Assembly (NCBI GenBank): GCA_036937835.1 | Contig: CM072861.1 | Coordinates: 23,841,501-23,905,500 of the forward strand | Length of the DNA: 64,000 nt | Source: Pampus argenteus | Lineage: Eukaryota; Chordata; Actinopteri; Scombriformes; Stromateidae | Reading direction: 5' to 3' | Notes under the pieces: generated by a model | Told to the model about the DNA's origin: nothing | Databases searched by the model: none | What the model saw: the letters and a program-made list of their open reading frames with translations, nothing else | Translations under genes and position numbers: made by a program | Shown here: piece by piece, positions 1 to 12,262 of the stretch | How the letters are laid out: each line of letters starts with the position of its first letter | Position numbering within the stretch: position 1 is the first letter of the stretch

Positions 1-395
1 CTGTTAACTACAGCTACAGAACAGCCAAATAATCTCAACATGACTCAGTGAAATGTTGACGTTCTTTATATTAACTTCAAATTTCACTATTTTATCAGGG
101 ATGTCCTTTTTTTTCTCCCTTGATCAGAGTTCTACATGTCACGACTTTTCAAGAAAATAGTTGCTGCTGGGATGTTTTTTTGGGGGGAAAAGGAGAACGT
201 AAATATTTAGTCAGATATTCAGAGTAAGAGTTTATGGAGGACAAAAAGCTGAGAGGCCAGAGCCACAGAAAGACGATTCCAGTAGGGTGTTGTTGTGTTC
301 ATAACCAAACAAATCAATAATAACTTTATTAGCTGTTGTGGTTGTTGCTGTGGTCGACAATTTTTCAGTGCAGCTCTGATTTGTTCCTTTTGGTC

Positions 396-422
396 TGTGT
401 GTGTGTGTGTGTGTGTGTGTGT
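396..422 (+). repeat. (GT)n microsatellite
   Basis: About thirteen GT units. It creates the HTHTHT-like open frames on the minus strand, which are not genes. Confidence 0.9.
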
Positions 423-2382
423 TTGGATTCTTGACCTCTGATGCTGAGTGACTTTTATTTTCTCCTTGCCGGCTGTTTCTACTTGATTTATTATTAGAAG
501 AATCTTGGAGATGCAAATACTCACATCACCAGTCATTTAAGGATTAACACGATAATCATAAACTTTTACATGTGAGATATAGAGTTCATAAATCACCCGA
601 TATAATAACTCTCTGAATTAACCTTCAGACCACCAACCGTCGGCTTTGGGGGAACACGTTTCAGCCTGTTTTTGAATCAAAAATGTTAAAATCAAAACAT
701 TTTTAAATTTTAACCTCTAAAACTTTGGTTGTTTGTTTGTTTGTTTGTTTTTTGTATGACAAGAAAAAAAATAATAAAATAAAATAGTATTACTATTTAA
801 ACTTGAAATTTGTCCATTTCTTTCCAGAACAGACCCAATCATTTTAGGATCAAAAACCTTCGTAGTCATAGTTTTGAGGATTTACCGTATGTGTTTTCAG
901 GTGGATTTCTTTTCTTCTGAAAACTTAATCTGGTGTAAGTGGAGAAACTAGGAGGAAGGAAGAACAGTGAGACGTGAGCGGAGGACTTACAGACTGAGGC
1001 ATGCTGGGACAGCTCCAGTACAGAAACACTATCACTGTTGTGGCTGCAGTAGGGGAAAGGTTGCATACTCTGAACAAGCATTAGTTCATTCATTCACCTG
1101 TGCAAATACGTTCATGAATATACACATACTGTCTGTGTAGCAGTGCTGCTACATACAAAAAATGGATTTACTCTATACTAATATTTGCATACATGTTTCT
1201 TGTGTTTAGTTGTTCTGTATTTGTGTGTGTGTGTTTACATTCTGGAGGAAAGCAGCATTTAGTGTGTGTGTGTGCGGCTGTTAAACATGTCAGTGTGACA
1301 TACAGCTGTAATCATCTGTAGACCGGATGGATGCTGACTGAATCACAGCACTGTCAGCCAGAAACACAATCATCAATATTTACTTATGTTATCGTCTGTG
1401 GGGAAATATGACATGATTGTTTTTATGGTTATTTGCTAAAAGGAAGCTTGATTTGAACATCCTCCATCACATTCATATAGGTACACGTGTTCACGCTGGG
1501 TGTTTTCTGCTGCTGGCCGTGAGTGACGGCTGGAAATGGAGGGTGAAATGGATAAACTGGGAGACGAGAGTTGGAGGCGACAAATAAATCTTACTTCAGC
1601 GTTTTCGCTCATCCACATGAGAACATGAGACGATCGCCGTCAAATGTATCCAGGCTATTTGTGAGGGTGAAAATAAGAAAATAAATAAATAAAGGTAGAA
1701 GAACTGCAAACATAATTTTCCCGTTTCACAACCAGCCTTGAGTTGCTCTGTCAAGGCTACCAATCGTTAAAATGGATTATTTTAATAATGAGAAATGTTT
1801 GATGGGCATCTGCTTCTGGAGCTGCATCCATATTGATAATGCTGATTGTCTAAAGAACATCAGCAGGACCAGAGTTGGTTCTGACGTTCCAGTTTCCTCA
1901 GACAGAAACTTCTTATAACAACCCGAAACTCCATAATTTTGAGCCGGTCTGTCTGTATTGTCCAACATTAGTCCAAATACTTTCTAGCCTCGCTGCATAA
2001 TTTCCAATTCATCGACGTATTGGTAAACATTTAGCAGTATGATAATTTAAAATTAGCTGGATGTTGTTAAACTTGGCTCAGAAAAGTGTTTGTTCCTCTG
2101 AGCTCAAGGCCTCTCTGCTATCTGTCTGTTCCAGTTTCAGACAAAGACGCTCTCTCAGGTGTTATCGTGTCCTCGCTGTGGCCTTGTGCTCCTCCACAAG
2201 AAAAGAAATGCTCTGTTTTTTTGTTTTTTTTCCCTCCACACTCATCACCAACCCACACTTCAGCCTCCACACGCTGTTAAATGCTCAGCAGATTCACAGA
2301 GAGGCTGGATGTTCTTTGGTTTGACACATTGATTAGCAAAGTCTGCAAAATTCAACTGGTTTGAAGGTTGATAGTACGTCTT

Positions 2383-2545
2383 TATTAAAACTACTAATTA
2401 ATATGGTCATTATCAATTTATTGTTTTGTTTTTATAACGTCAGAAAATTGTGAAAAATTTTATAATTTCCGACAGCCAAAGGTGATGTATTAAAAAGTTT
2501 TTATCAAACAGTCCAAAACACATTTAGTTCACACTCATAAAAATC
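2383..2545. repeat. degenerate dispersed repeat, copy 1
   Basis: Contains CGTCAGAAAATTGTGAAAAA and CCAAAGGTGATGT, elements shared in part with the segments at about 6050-6330, 8950-9060 and 37285-37500. From memory these belong to an abundant teleost interspersed family with a GATTAAT-rich start; borders are unclear. Confidence 0.5.
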
Positions 2546-2973
2546 AAAAGTATTGTCATATTGATTTGTTTTGATTTGCAGGCTATTGTTAAAATCGCTA
2601 TTATTCTGCTTATTTCTCTTCATGTGTCATTCAACACATCATGCAGCTGTACGGCTCAAATCTGTGCCTGAGAAACAATGGGGTCGTCTTATAATCGGGC
2701 CGATATGGCACGAATTATATGTTCTACTTATTCACGTGAAAAATCAACGAGCAGAAAACATCTCCGTCTTTTCGCTTGATAAAAACAACCTGGTTCACGT
2801 TTCTCTACAACATGTGACACTTTGCGGCGGCCTCTTCAGTGAACCTGATTATTTCTTTTTCTTTCCCTTATTTACTAAGTGGTTTTAGAAAGTGTTTATG
2901 TCTCTCTCTCAAACAATAATAACACAACGGAGGGAAAGATGAGAGGTTTTCTGTTTCCACTTTAACATCCGAC

Positions 2974-2981
2974 ATCGTAAC
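2974..2981. repeat. target-site duplication, left copy
   Basis: ATCGTAAC, identical to 3971-3978. Confidence 0.9.
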
Positions 2982-3193
2982 TAGAGTTGCTCCGATTGAT
3001 CGGCTGCCGATCATGATCGGCCGATATTGTCTAAAAATAGCCTGATCGGCGATCGGAAAAACATGCCGATCAGGAAGCCGATCACGAGACGTACATTATT
3101 AGCGACGTTTCAAATATTATATTATTTTCCGGATGTGTGTGTGTGCGCGCGCAGGCCGCAGTCATTGACGGAGCTGCTCCGTCACAGGTCAAA

Positions 3194-3283
3194 ATGGAAA
3201 ACCGAAGCGATTCCTATGATGCAGCTTTTAAGTTGAATGCCATCGATCTGGCTATCCGTGAAGTAAACAGTAAGGACACGTAA
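3194..3283 (+). pseudogene. truncated transposase N-terminus (29 codons)
   Basis: An ATG frame reads MENRSDSYDAAFKLNAIDLA and ends at TAA just before a 19-bp inverted repeat. YDAAFKL is the motif I associate with the first helix of pogo-like transposases in fish. It is far too short to act and is a fossil inside the nested element. Confidence 0.5.
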
Positions 3284-3284
3284 A

Positions 3285-3327
3285 CTTGCCGTTAATGAAT
3301 CTACGCCATAGATTCATTAACGGCAAG
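3285..3327. repeat. perfect 19-bp inverted repeat at the deletion point of the nested transposon
   Basis: CTTGCCGTTAATGAATCTA (3285-3303) pairs exactly with TAGATTCATTAACGGCAAG (3309-3327) around the loop CGCCA. It lies between the N-terminal and C-terminal transposase remnants. Confidence 0.9.
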
Positions 3328-3970
3328 CTGACGTGCAGCCGCGGTGAGACGATATGTGATGAAGATTATCTGACGCTGTTCAACTCCGACACTGAAGAGG
3401 ACGACTTCAGTGTCTTCAGTGCGCAGAAGACATGAAGTGACAGTGGTTTGGCGTTCATTAGTTTTAAATGCTCAGGAGGAAGATAAATAGTGACGTGTGG
3501 CTTCATTTCATGGGAGAATGAAGCGACTTTAATAGTTGCGCAGTTGCGCTTTAACAGCGCTGTCACCTTTTCTTCCGCACACTGCACAATAATGGTTTCA
3601 GTACGCAGGAGGAAGATAAATAAAACCATCAATGACTTTTCTGTTTTGTTTATCAGCACTTTTATTGCCGCGTTTGATGCTGCTTTTATTGCGGCACTGT
3701 TCGTAAACAATCAGTTCAGTATATGAATAAACACTTATGTATCGGGGTATGTATATATCGGCGACTTATAGTCCGGTGCGGATTATATGTGACAAAATAT
3801 ATATTTCATTCAAATTTTAGTGGGTGGGCCTTATATTTAGGGTATTTTCTATAGTCCGGAAAATACGGTATTTAAAATTTTAAATTCATTCTTTGATCGG
3901 CAGTGATCGGCAATCGGCCGATCAATTTTTTTGGTGATCGGCCCAAAAAATGGCAATCGGAGCATCTCTA

Positions 3971-3978
3971 ATCGTAAC
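3971..3978. repeat. target-site duplication, right copy
   Basis: ATCGTAAC, identical to 2974-2981. Confidence 0.9.
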
Positions 3979-4308
3979 AAACTAAAATTACTACATTATA
4001 CGTCACATTTACTGTATATTGTCAGGACTTGTTTTTCAGTTTATTCTTCCTGTGTCACTTTGTCGTTTTTTTTTACCCTCACCCGCCTCATTGGTGAAAG
4101 TGTGTGTGTGTGTGTGAGCCACGATATTTATTGTCAAATTAATGGTAATTTACTAAAAACCTGCAGAACAGAGCAGAGAGGGGCAATAACAGAGAGACAG
4201 ATGGACGAGTGGTCAGACCGACTGACCGTGTGTTGTGTATATTAGTGGAGCATAACTGTGTCTGAACCAGCAGATCTGCTCTTGTTTCCTGGGACCTGCT
4301 GTGTTTCT

Positions 4309-4369
4309 CACACACACACACACACACACACACACAACACAAACATACACTATCCATACACACACACAC
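4309..4369 (+). repeat. (CA)n compound microsatellite
   Basis: Fourteen CA units (4309-4336) followed by interrupted CA runs. A shorter GT tract lies at 4101-4116. Confidence 0.88.
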
Positions 4370-5120
4370 ATGCACGTACATACAGGAGTTCTGGGTGGTT
4401 TGTACCTCCTGCTTCAGCACCATCTGCCTGTTTGATATATGAGTGTACCAACACACATACACACATACATAATAATTCCCTTATTTTTCATTTAAAGAGA
4501 ACCATATATTTATATTTTTCCACTTTTTCCACAGGTCATAAATGGAAAACAATCAACCATATATCATATTCACACTGTTAAAAAGGGTCTTGGTGACGTC
4601 CTTTGGTTCCTTTTTGGTTGTTGAGTTTATTGTATATAAATATAAACTGTAGGTATGGTGGAAGGATGAATCTTTGGGAATCTTATGGTTGGATTTGAAT
4701 CCGATTCAGAATTCAATTTTCGATAGAATAAATTGATGTTCAGTCTCTTGGTCACCAAAACGCGTTGAGTGTATCCTTACGGCTTGAAGGTTTTTCCTTC
4801 CTTATAAAACATCTGCTGCTGTTGTTGTCGTCGTACATAGTTTAGCTTGTGTCGATGTTTGCAGTCTTCTTCTTGTTCCCTACCTTTGTTGGTGCATTAC
4901 TAGCTACTTTAAATTACATTTAATTATCATTTTTATGCAGCAAGTTCTCTCTGTCCTACATGCTTGTAAAAAAGTGCGTTTTTAAACCTCAAGAAACCTG
5001 CTATATCATGACATGCACCAGTCTTTGCTGCCATAAATTAAAAGCCCATACAGTTATATCAGTTATATCAGGCCCATTTTTAAGTGAAACACATTTTTCT
5101 TGCCGAATTTTTACACCTAT

Positions 5121-5129
5121 AATAATAAC

Positions 5130-5157
<28 letters not shown>
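5121..5157 (+). repeat. (AAT)n microsatellite
   Basis: About twelve AAT/ATA units with one C interruption, followed by a poly(A) run. Confidence 0.9.
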
Positions 5158-5164
<7 letters not shown>

Positions 5165-5669
5165 GGTCAAACTTGAAACTATTGATAATAGTTGATAAAG
5201 TATCTATCAATCTTACACACTCAGACTCTCTCTGACGCCACTCGTCTGGATGAAATGATGCGTCTCATCACTCGCACACTGAAGAGATCCCCGCATCATT
5301 AACAGGAGACAAAATGTTCCCCCGATGTGCTTTTGGCAACACTTCAAATATTCGCTTCAGATTTGCTTTGCTTGCAGTTGAATGGAAATCCCTCTCACCC
5401 TCCATCCTCTACTTATCATTATCAGATCACATTACTACATTTTCTTTCTCCTTCCCTTCTTTTTTCTCTCTATCGTTTCTCTCTGTCTCACTCACATGCA
5501 CACACCATGTCACCGAGCAAGGGTGATCAGGGGATGTTAAGGCGTGATCCACCATCCTTTTATGTTTGGTACAGATCCCTGCAGAAATCACACCTTAATC
5601 AATTTAATATGTGTATCAATGAAATCAATAATTCCTTCTTATATTACATATCATATTGCAATTGCAGTA

Positions 5670-5700
<31 letters not shown>
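5670..5700 (+). repeat. (TC)n(CA)n compound microsatellite
   Basis: About nine TC units run directly into seven CA units. Confidence 0.9.
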
Positions 5701-5701
<1 letters not shown>

Positions 5702-6049
5702 CTGCGGTAACACAGGAGGGGACACACAAAAAACACACTTTGACAGTTTTATTGGGAGCTCTGTTTTCTCAATGAGGATATTGGCTCATTATATTTAAAC
5801 TCTTTTAAAGCTTAAATACCAGCCGGACTGTCTTAGAGAAGCAGAAACACGTTCCTTCATGCAAATGAGCTTTTAATGATCCTCCTGAACTCATTTCCAC
5901 ACACACCTCTGTCCCTGCAGGTGAGGGGCTCGTACGTCTTTTAATCAACAGAAGCATTTTTGATTAATTTGTGGACTTGAATTAAAATTCATCAAAATAA
6001 AAGGTAGAAATGTTGTATTTTCCAACTTCTCTTCTTCGTGGACTCTGTT

Positions 6050-6330
6050 GCAGCTCTAATGGACGATAAACATTTTCAAACAACTCATTTCATTATTGAT
6101 TTAATCTGTCGATTTATTTTCTTAATTCATCGATTTATTAGTCCGTTCCAGTAAAATGTCAATCACTGTTTACCAATGCCCAAGCTGAGGTCCTCAGTAA
6201 ACAAATTCTCATAAACATAAATAAATATGTCTGAGAAGTGGTAGGATTACTAATATTATTGAAAGAGTTGGCAAGTAATTCGATGGTTGGTAATTAACGG
6301 ATTAATTGATCAATAGTTGCAGCTCTAATG
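6050..6330. repeat. degenerate dispersed repeat, copy 2
   Basis: The segment starts and ends with TTGCAGCTCTAATG in the same orientation, contains GATTTATT/GATTAATTGATC motifs and CCAATGCCCAAGCTGAGGTC. It resembles the other copies in this window in order of motifs. Confidence 0.5.
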
Positions 6331-8949
6331 TCCATTACTCACAAATTTCTGATGTAATACAGACTAAATGATCAATTGAATTTAAGAGCATATTTGTTAG
6401 TTGCTGCCCTACAAAAATAATATGTGCAATATATCAAAATTATCATTCGATATATATTTGACGTCTAGAGGTTGAAGTCTGTTAACTCTTTTGTGCTTGT
6501 AGTGTTTTGTATTAATCTAAAAATACGTTATACACACCTTCACACTGTGGCCATGTTTCATTTATTTGTCGTTTTTATTTTACTAATAAATACTATTTAC
6601 AATCTGCAAAGCATTACAACCTCCTCTATCCTCAGACCCTCGACTCGGTTAAAGAAAACCTCACCAAAAACACTCTTCAACGGGGGAAATGCCAACATTT
6701 CTGTTAAACCTGTCACACAAATGTAGTAGTTTGCTGGTGGTTGTAAAACAAGCTTATGGATGAGTCTAGTTTAGTACAACCTGTGTATTTAAGCCCCTTT
6801 CAGTCTGCAGTCACTCCCAGGTCAAATAACTGCAGTAGTCACAAGTCTTTATCAGCTCCAGCTCCGATCAGCGGTGATGGAAACGTGACACCCGGGTGGA
6901 ACCAGAAACGCTATAGCTACACCTCGTTTATATACAGCCTATAGGCTAAACACAGCACAGCTATGCTAACAATGCTAGCCGTGATCTCTTATCGTATCTG
7001 CAGGGTCGGTGCTCCTGTCAGTGTCGGAGCCGGTAAATGAGGTGGCTGCGAGAGTGATGCTTTCTTTTGTTTACTATTGTTTACTGACGCTGGTTTCTGA
7101 AATCAATTTTCTGAACATCTTCGCAGCCCACTCCGTTCCACTAATCAAACACGGTTTACCTATTTGTCTTAATCTTTTATGCTCTCATATTAAAGTTAAC
7201 AAAAATCCCCTGATGGAGGCAAAGAACGTCTATTCTAAAAGCAATATTTCACATTGCTCTCTCTTATGAATAACACCCACCTTGCTCACATTTTCTTTTC
7301 TCCAGCCTGCTCCTGTTAATTCTTTCACCTGTGTTAGTTTCTCACTCGTCTTTCTTCCTTTCAATGGTCACAAGGAAAGTTTTACTCCTGTCATCCTCCT
7401 CCGTTTCAGTAACAGGCTGTGAATTGATCATTACTCTTAGCATTAAGAGTAGCAGAATGTGAAATGAAAATGACAAACTCTACAGCATAATCTATATTTT
7501 ATTTATATTATATATGCACCTGGACAAATGGTTCCTATTGAAAAGTAACGCTGTCCACTGTATGGACTCAACTTTATCTCAAAGTAGAAACAAGCTACTA
7601 CATCTATTTCTTGTCTTTCTTTATTTTTAATAACCATTACTTCCTACTAAGTTTAGCTAACCGTTGCCTGGCAACCAAAAGTCCATGGGGCTGTGTGCAC
7701 CAGCTGAGATCTGGTTGTCTTTAATACCAGTGAAGCAGAATATGACAGACTGTAATTTTCTTGCCTCATTGTGTTATTAACACAATTACATTATGGAAGT
7801 AGAACTTAAAGAGGCAAATGGCAATGACATTACTGCTTCTCAAAATGATTTTTAAATTTCATTTTTAGGGTGGAATTTAATTTTAAAGAGCTGTAACTCT
7901 GATTTGCAACAATCATTTCCTAATTACATCCTTTCCCAAAGATGAATAATCAGCATTTTTTTTCAGTGAAACAAGTCTCATTGTTCATTGTTGATGCTCT
8001 GTTGGGAAAAGCTTAGATGTTGACAAGTTGGATCTGATCCCCAGAGCTCAGGGACAATATCGACAGTAAGTATTTTGGCAGCGCAGCTTTTTCAGGCGTG
8101 ACGGTTTTGTTCAAACCTGTTGAGTTATGGGAGTTGTCTGTTTGACATGATGAAAGAAAGTGATTTAGCATGTGCTCCTTCTCTCCTTTCTCGTGTTTCT
8201 ATCTAGCTGAGTACAAATCCTACTTTTTCTCTTTGGGTTGTTTCTTTCTAATCTTCCCTCTCGCAGCATTTATTTGACCTTGTTCTTTCTTATTCTCTGA
8301 ACACCTACGTTTATGTGTCACTTCAACAAAACACCCCTCATTTTCCATCTAGTGCTATCTAGCCATGCGTATAGTTTTTGGTTTTATTTGTCCAGATTTT
8401 GAGATATCCATCCATGAGATGTCTGTCAGCCTAAAACATTTGAGATGAAAATGATTTTGTTTTGATGCTCAAAGCAATGAAGTGTTATATTTAAACAAAA
8501 CAAACAATTCAATAACAATGTGTCTCTCAGAAACGGTGTTAACTGTTCCTCTGGATGAGCCACAGCACAACTACCAAAGGTTTTTACTGAAACTACTGCG
8601 TACTATGAAATGTGCAGCAGAGATTTATTATTTTTTTATTTTTTAAACACTGTGGGATTGTCTTTACTGCCACATAACTGACATTGTAGAATTTATTATC
8701 AATGGATGTCCAGTTTTCAACATGCTAAACAGGAACAAACACTCTTAATGTCAGTGGAGCCCAGAGGAAGTACGAGTAGCCAGACAGGGATGTATTATTG
8801 ATGAACGTGATCACATTGACTTTTATGAGAAACATGAGGTCGGTGATTACTGTGATGTTAATGATTTTATGTTAATTCAGCTGTGAGTACTCCAGGGTTT
8901 TTTTTATGTAGAACATGTGTGTACTTAAGGAACTAGAACCTGATAGTTA

Positions 8950-9060
8950 TTTTCAGTATTGATTAATTTTCTCAATTATATGTTTGGTGTCATGTCAGAG
9001 TGAAAAAATGTCCAACACAATTTCCCAGAATCCAAAGTGGCATCTTTAAATTAATTGTTG
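8950..9060. repeat. degenerate dispersed repeat, copy 3
   Basis: Contains TTGATTAATTTTCTCAATTA, GTCAGAGTGAAAAAATGTCC and CCCAGAATCCAAAGTGGCAT, in the same order as in the other copies. Confidence 0.45.
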
Positions 9061-9982
9061 GCCAAATCCATGATCATAGACTCAGTGCAGGTGTGGTGAT
9101 CCACTACCTGGCTGAAAATAAATATGATGGAGCAAAAATCAGCAAATGAAGATTATTTTTATTGAACTTAATGCTTTCCAGGATTACTTGTTATCACAAC
9201 CAGGACATTAAGATACTGGTTTTGAACTACTAACTAATTAGTACATGAAGTAATCACCTGCTTGAGCTGCATGTGCTTTGTTGCCTAAAAGGAGTACAAC
9301 TCAATAACATGAAGAGTTTGAGAGTAAAGCTTCAATGATGTTGTCCAGTGACTGTATGGCCACTTTATTTCTGACATCTACCATTTGTGCCTGAACAAAA
9401 GGAGTGAAACGAGAGTGCACGGTGTCTGAGAGTCACTTTGGTCAAGTGATGTTTTCAGCACCTTCACTCACCTCCTCATGCTACCAAAACACGTGGTCCC
9501 CACTCTGACTCTAAAAAATAACGTTTTTCTGTTTGGTTAAAATGAGAAGTGGCTTCTTTTTACAAAATGGGAACAACAATCTTGTTTTGTCCTGTGAAGC
9601 AGCACTTAAGAGATGTGCCAGATTGTCTTTGGTTCAGACACAAGCTTTCAAAAAGGACAGATGTCAAAAATGTCTCATGTGAGGATCCTTTTCAAGTGTT
9701 CAAGCCTTCAAACGGGAGGAAGAGATGAAAATCTGTTTTATTTCCACAGGAAAACATGCATAAATTCAGAGTTTCTTCTTTTACAATAGAACTTAAAAAT
9801 GAAGTTCTAAAAATCAAAGAAATTAAAGCAAAATTATGATGATTCAATTATTATAGTTTCAACTACAAACTACACAGAGTTTAGGACCATAAGCTCAAAC
9901 TTTTAATTACTTTTCATTTCAGCACGTTCACTTCTAAACACTTTCTGCAACTGCATGAACACACATTTTCCCTCCGTTTGAA

Positions 9983-10002
9983 ACACACACACACACACAC
10001 AC
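9983..10002 (+). repeat. (CA)n microsatellite
   Basis: Ten CA units. Confidence 0.88.
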
Positions 10003-12114
10003 TGCGGTGGGACGTTACAATCACACACTCATTAGTTTATCAGCTTTCCTCTCACTGCCACACCTCTCACCTGCATCTCACCATATTTAAAGTATATTGA
10101 AATTATTTATATTTATCATGTTGTTCTGTGTTTTGTGCTCCTTGTTGGTTCCCCCCCCCCCTCTTTATACCCTTCAGTTCACCTTTATCTTTACATTCAT
10201 GTTTTCCAATGTTAGAAATTGCCGGTCACATTCACAGTCACATTATGGATTAATGTGCATTAACATGAAATTAAGTGCATTACCTGACGAATCAAAACTA
10301 GTTCTGAGTCTAAAATACAGGTCAGATTCAGTCAGGCAATCTTAGTGACGTTTAAAGCTGAAAAAAGCAACGTTTGGCAACTATAAACAAAAATGCATGA
10401 TTTATACTGACAGAGGAATATATCTTCCATTAAAGTCTTTGCAACTGCCCCATGTTGTTTTTTTAAAGCTTATAGGGTCCTATGAAGATGTCCTAATGCA
10501 AACTGAAGGCTTCACTAGTGAATAATACAAGACTTTGTTTTCTGTTGTGATGACACAACATGTAAAGTTTTAGCATCTAACCGTGCAAGAATGAATGAGT
10601 CTTTGTGTAGCTGCACCTCCCTCCATCTGAATCTCTCCATCTTAACTTTAATCTTCCTCAGTATTGTGTTATTTACCCAGGAAGGAGATTTAACCCATAT
10701 TATGACTTATCTAGCTGTACAACTCTGATACAATAACTCACAGTCATAAAGGAGCTGCACAGTTTAATCAGCCAGACAACGATTTCTTGCCAACCTTGGT
10801 GCTGGTTGTGGTGGGAATGTAAGGTATGTATTTAAAATGAATAATAATAATCGATAATTGCAGGGCTGTTTGTAACCAGATACAGTAACTGATAGTGTGG
10901 TCTGATGTTTTCTTCCCACCAGGCATCCAACCACTACATCATATCTACAATCAACAATCTCTCACCAAGTTAAATTGAAGAATTTTCTAAAGTGAAATGA
11001 CTCTTTGATCTTCGTGACAAGTACTGACAGGTTTCAACTCGCACACACCGTCGTGCCACCCAATGAAAGCAGGATTTAATGTTACCCAACATCCTGATCC
11101 CAGAATTTGCAGAAATGCATCTCACGTTTTGAGAGAAGTGGGTGAAATTTATCAAAATAAATAAATAAATCTTTGTGTATAACCTAGATAAAAACATCTC
11201 GTAGGACAAACGAGCCACGGCTCAGCATTCATGAGTTGTTTCCTGCGTCATTTGCAGCATTGATGTGGAATCAACAACTTCCTCAACAAGAAATAAATGA
11301 CTGAACGTTAAGTGTGTTGACCCTGATCATGCCAAGCGCGCCTCAAACACGCCTCAAGAGCTCTTCTTTGTAGATGCATTGTCAAACTTCTCACAAGGAT
11401 GGCAGATGTAACCTTGGCTACAAATTCTTACTTGTGTATTTGGAAAAAAAAAAAAAAATGCTGATTTCACAAAGAAATAAAATGCTGTGTGTTGTTAAAC
11501 CTGATCAGCACACTAGCATGCACACACACACACACACATTCATGCAGCACACTAGCATGAGTCATTAATAAATAAGTGATTCATTCATAATGATGCTTCT
11601 TGAAGAGCTGATGGTGTATTCTTTAAAATATTCATTACGCATACGCATGTTACTGCGTTACCTAAAACAGGAGAAAATAATGATTTCAATTTATCTTCCT
11701 TGATGTGTAGATTGCAATATTTTTTTAAAAATACAGGTGAAATTTCATCCAGAACACTAGAAAGATTTGTTTTAGCTGCACGAAAAATAATAAAAAAAAA
11801 AAAAGTTTTAATATTTCCACTTTTGTATAAGATATTCAGGGTCACTCTAGGAAATGCCATTCAATTTCATATTGAAAAGGGGTCTTTAAATGTGGCCTTC
11901 AGAGATGAGTTGATAGAAAAAAGAAAGAAGGCAAAACAAATATATATCTGCTACCAGCCAACATGACTCCACTGGAGTAATTTAGTCTGTTTGTCTCCGA
12001 TTGGTCATCTTTGTTTGCCTTTAACCAGTCATTGTGTCTGCTGGGTTTTGTTTATTGTTTATCCAGATTGACATGCTGTTAACATCTGTCATCTGTCAAT
12101 CACAGGCTTGGCTC

Positions 12115-12262
12115 CTGAGGGAAAGAGGAGCAAAAAGGAGAAAGAAAGGATGACGGGGAGAAGAAAATGATAATATATAAGGCTGTGAAAGGAGAGAAGC
12201 GGTGGAGAAAATGGGAACGAAGGAGAAAGGAGTGAAGGGAAGGAAGGAAGGAGACAAGGAAA
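12115..12262 (+). repeat. polypurine tract
   Basis: About 150 bases rich in A and G on the + strand (AGGAGAAAGAAAGGA, GAAGGGAAGGAAGGAAGG). The reverse complement gives long serine/leucine/phenylalanine open frames that are artefacts. Confidence 0.65.

Larger units (their letters stand above)
1..2973. other. non-coding DNA at the left edge
   Basis: No open frame resembles a known protein. Contents are a GT microsatellite (396-422), a (TTTG)n run (about 727-755) and a degenerate dispersed repeat (about 2383-2545). Confidence 0.7.
3117..3870 (+). mobile_element. pogo-like DNA transposon remnant nested in the hAT element
   Basis: The inner ends share TATTTTCCGGA in inverted orientation (3123-3133 and the complement of 3855-3865); the right end reads TAGTCCGGAAAATACGGTA. 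Between them are two short coding remnants: one starting at 3194 containing SYDAAFKLNAIDLA, which resembles the N-terminal DNA-binding start of fish pogo/Tigger-type transposases, and one near 3361-3435 reading DYLTLFNSDTEEDDF, like an acidic C-terminus. The middle of the transposase is missing. Borders are approximate to about 10 bp and family assignment is from memory. Confidence 0.55.
2982..3970. mobile_element. non-autonomous hAT transposon (989 bp) with GATCGGC subterminal repeats
   Basis: Terminal inverted repeats are TAGAGTTGCTCCGATTG on the left and the complement of TAGAGATGCTCCGATTG on the right (16 of 17 match). A perfect 8-bp target duplication ATCGTAAC lies at 2974-2981 and 3971-3978. 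GATCGGC and its complement GCCGATC recur many times near both ends, the clustered arrangement expected for transposase binding sites. No hAT transposase is encoded. The centre consists of a second, pogo-like transposon remnant. Confidence 0.9.
3979..12114. other. non-coding DNA with microsatellites and old repeats
   Basis: No gene recognised. Open frames here are short and many are built on CA, GT, AAT or CT repeats. Dispersed repeat copies lie near 6050-6330 and 8950-9060. Confidence 0.65.

Noticed and set aside
5859..5866. Octamer ATGCAAAT (POU site), also at 23451-23458 and in intron 11
   Set aside because: An 8-base motif is expected about twice by chance in 64 kb on both strands, so these alone are not evidence of enhancers.
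11700..11966. Lysine-rich open frame that could suggest a LINE C-terminus
   Set aside because: Contains poly(A)-encoded lysines and no reverse transcriptase or endonuclease motif.
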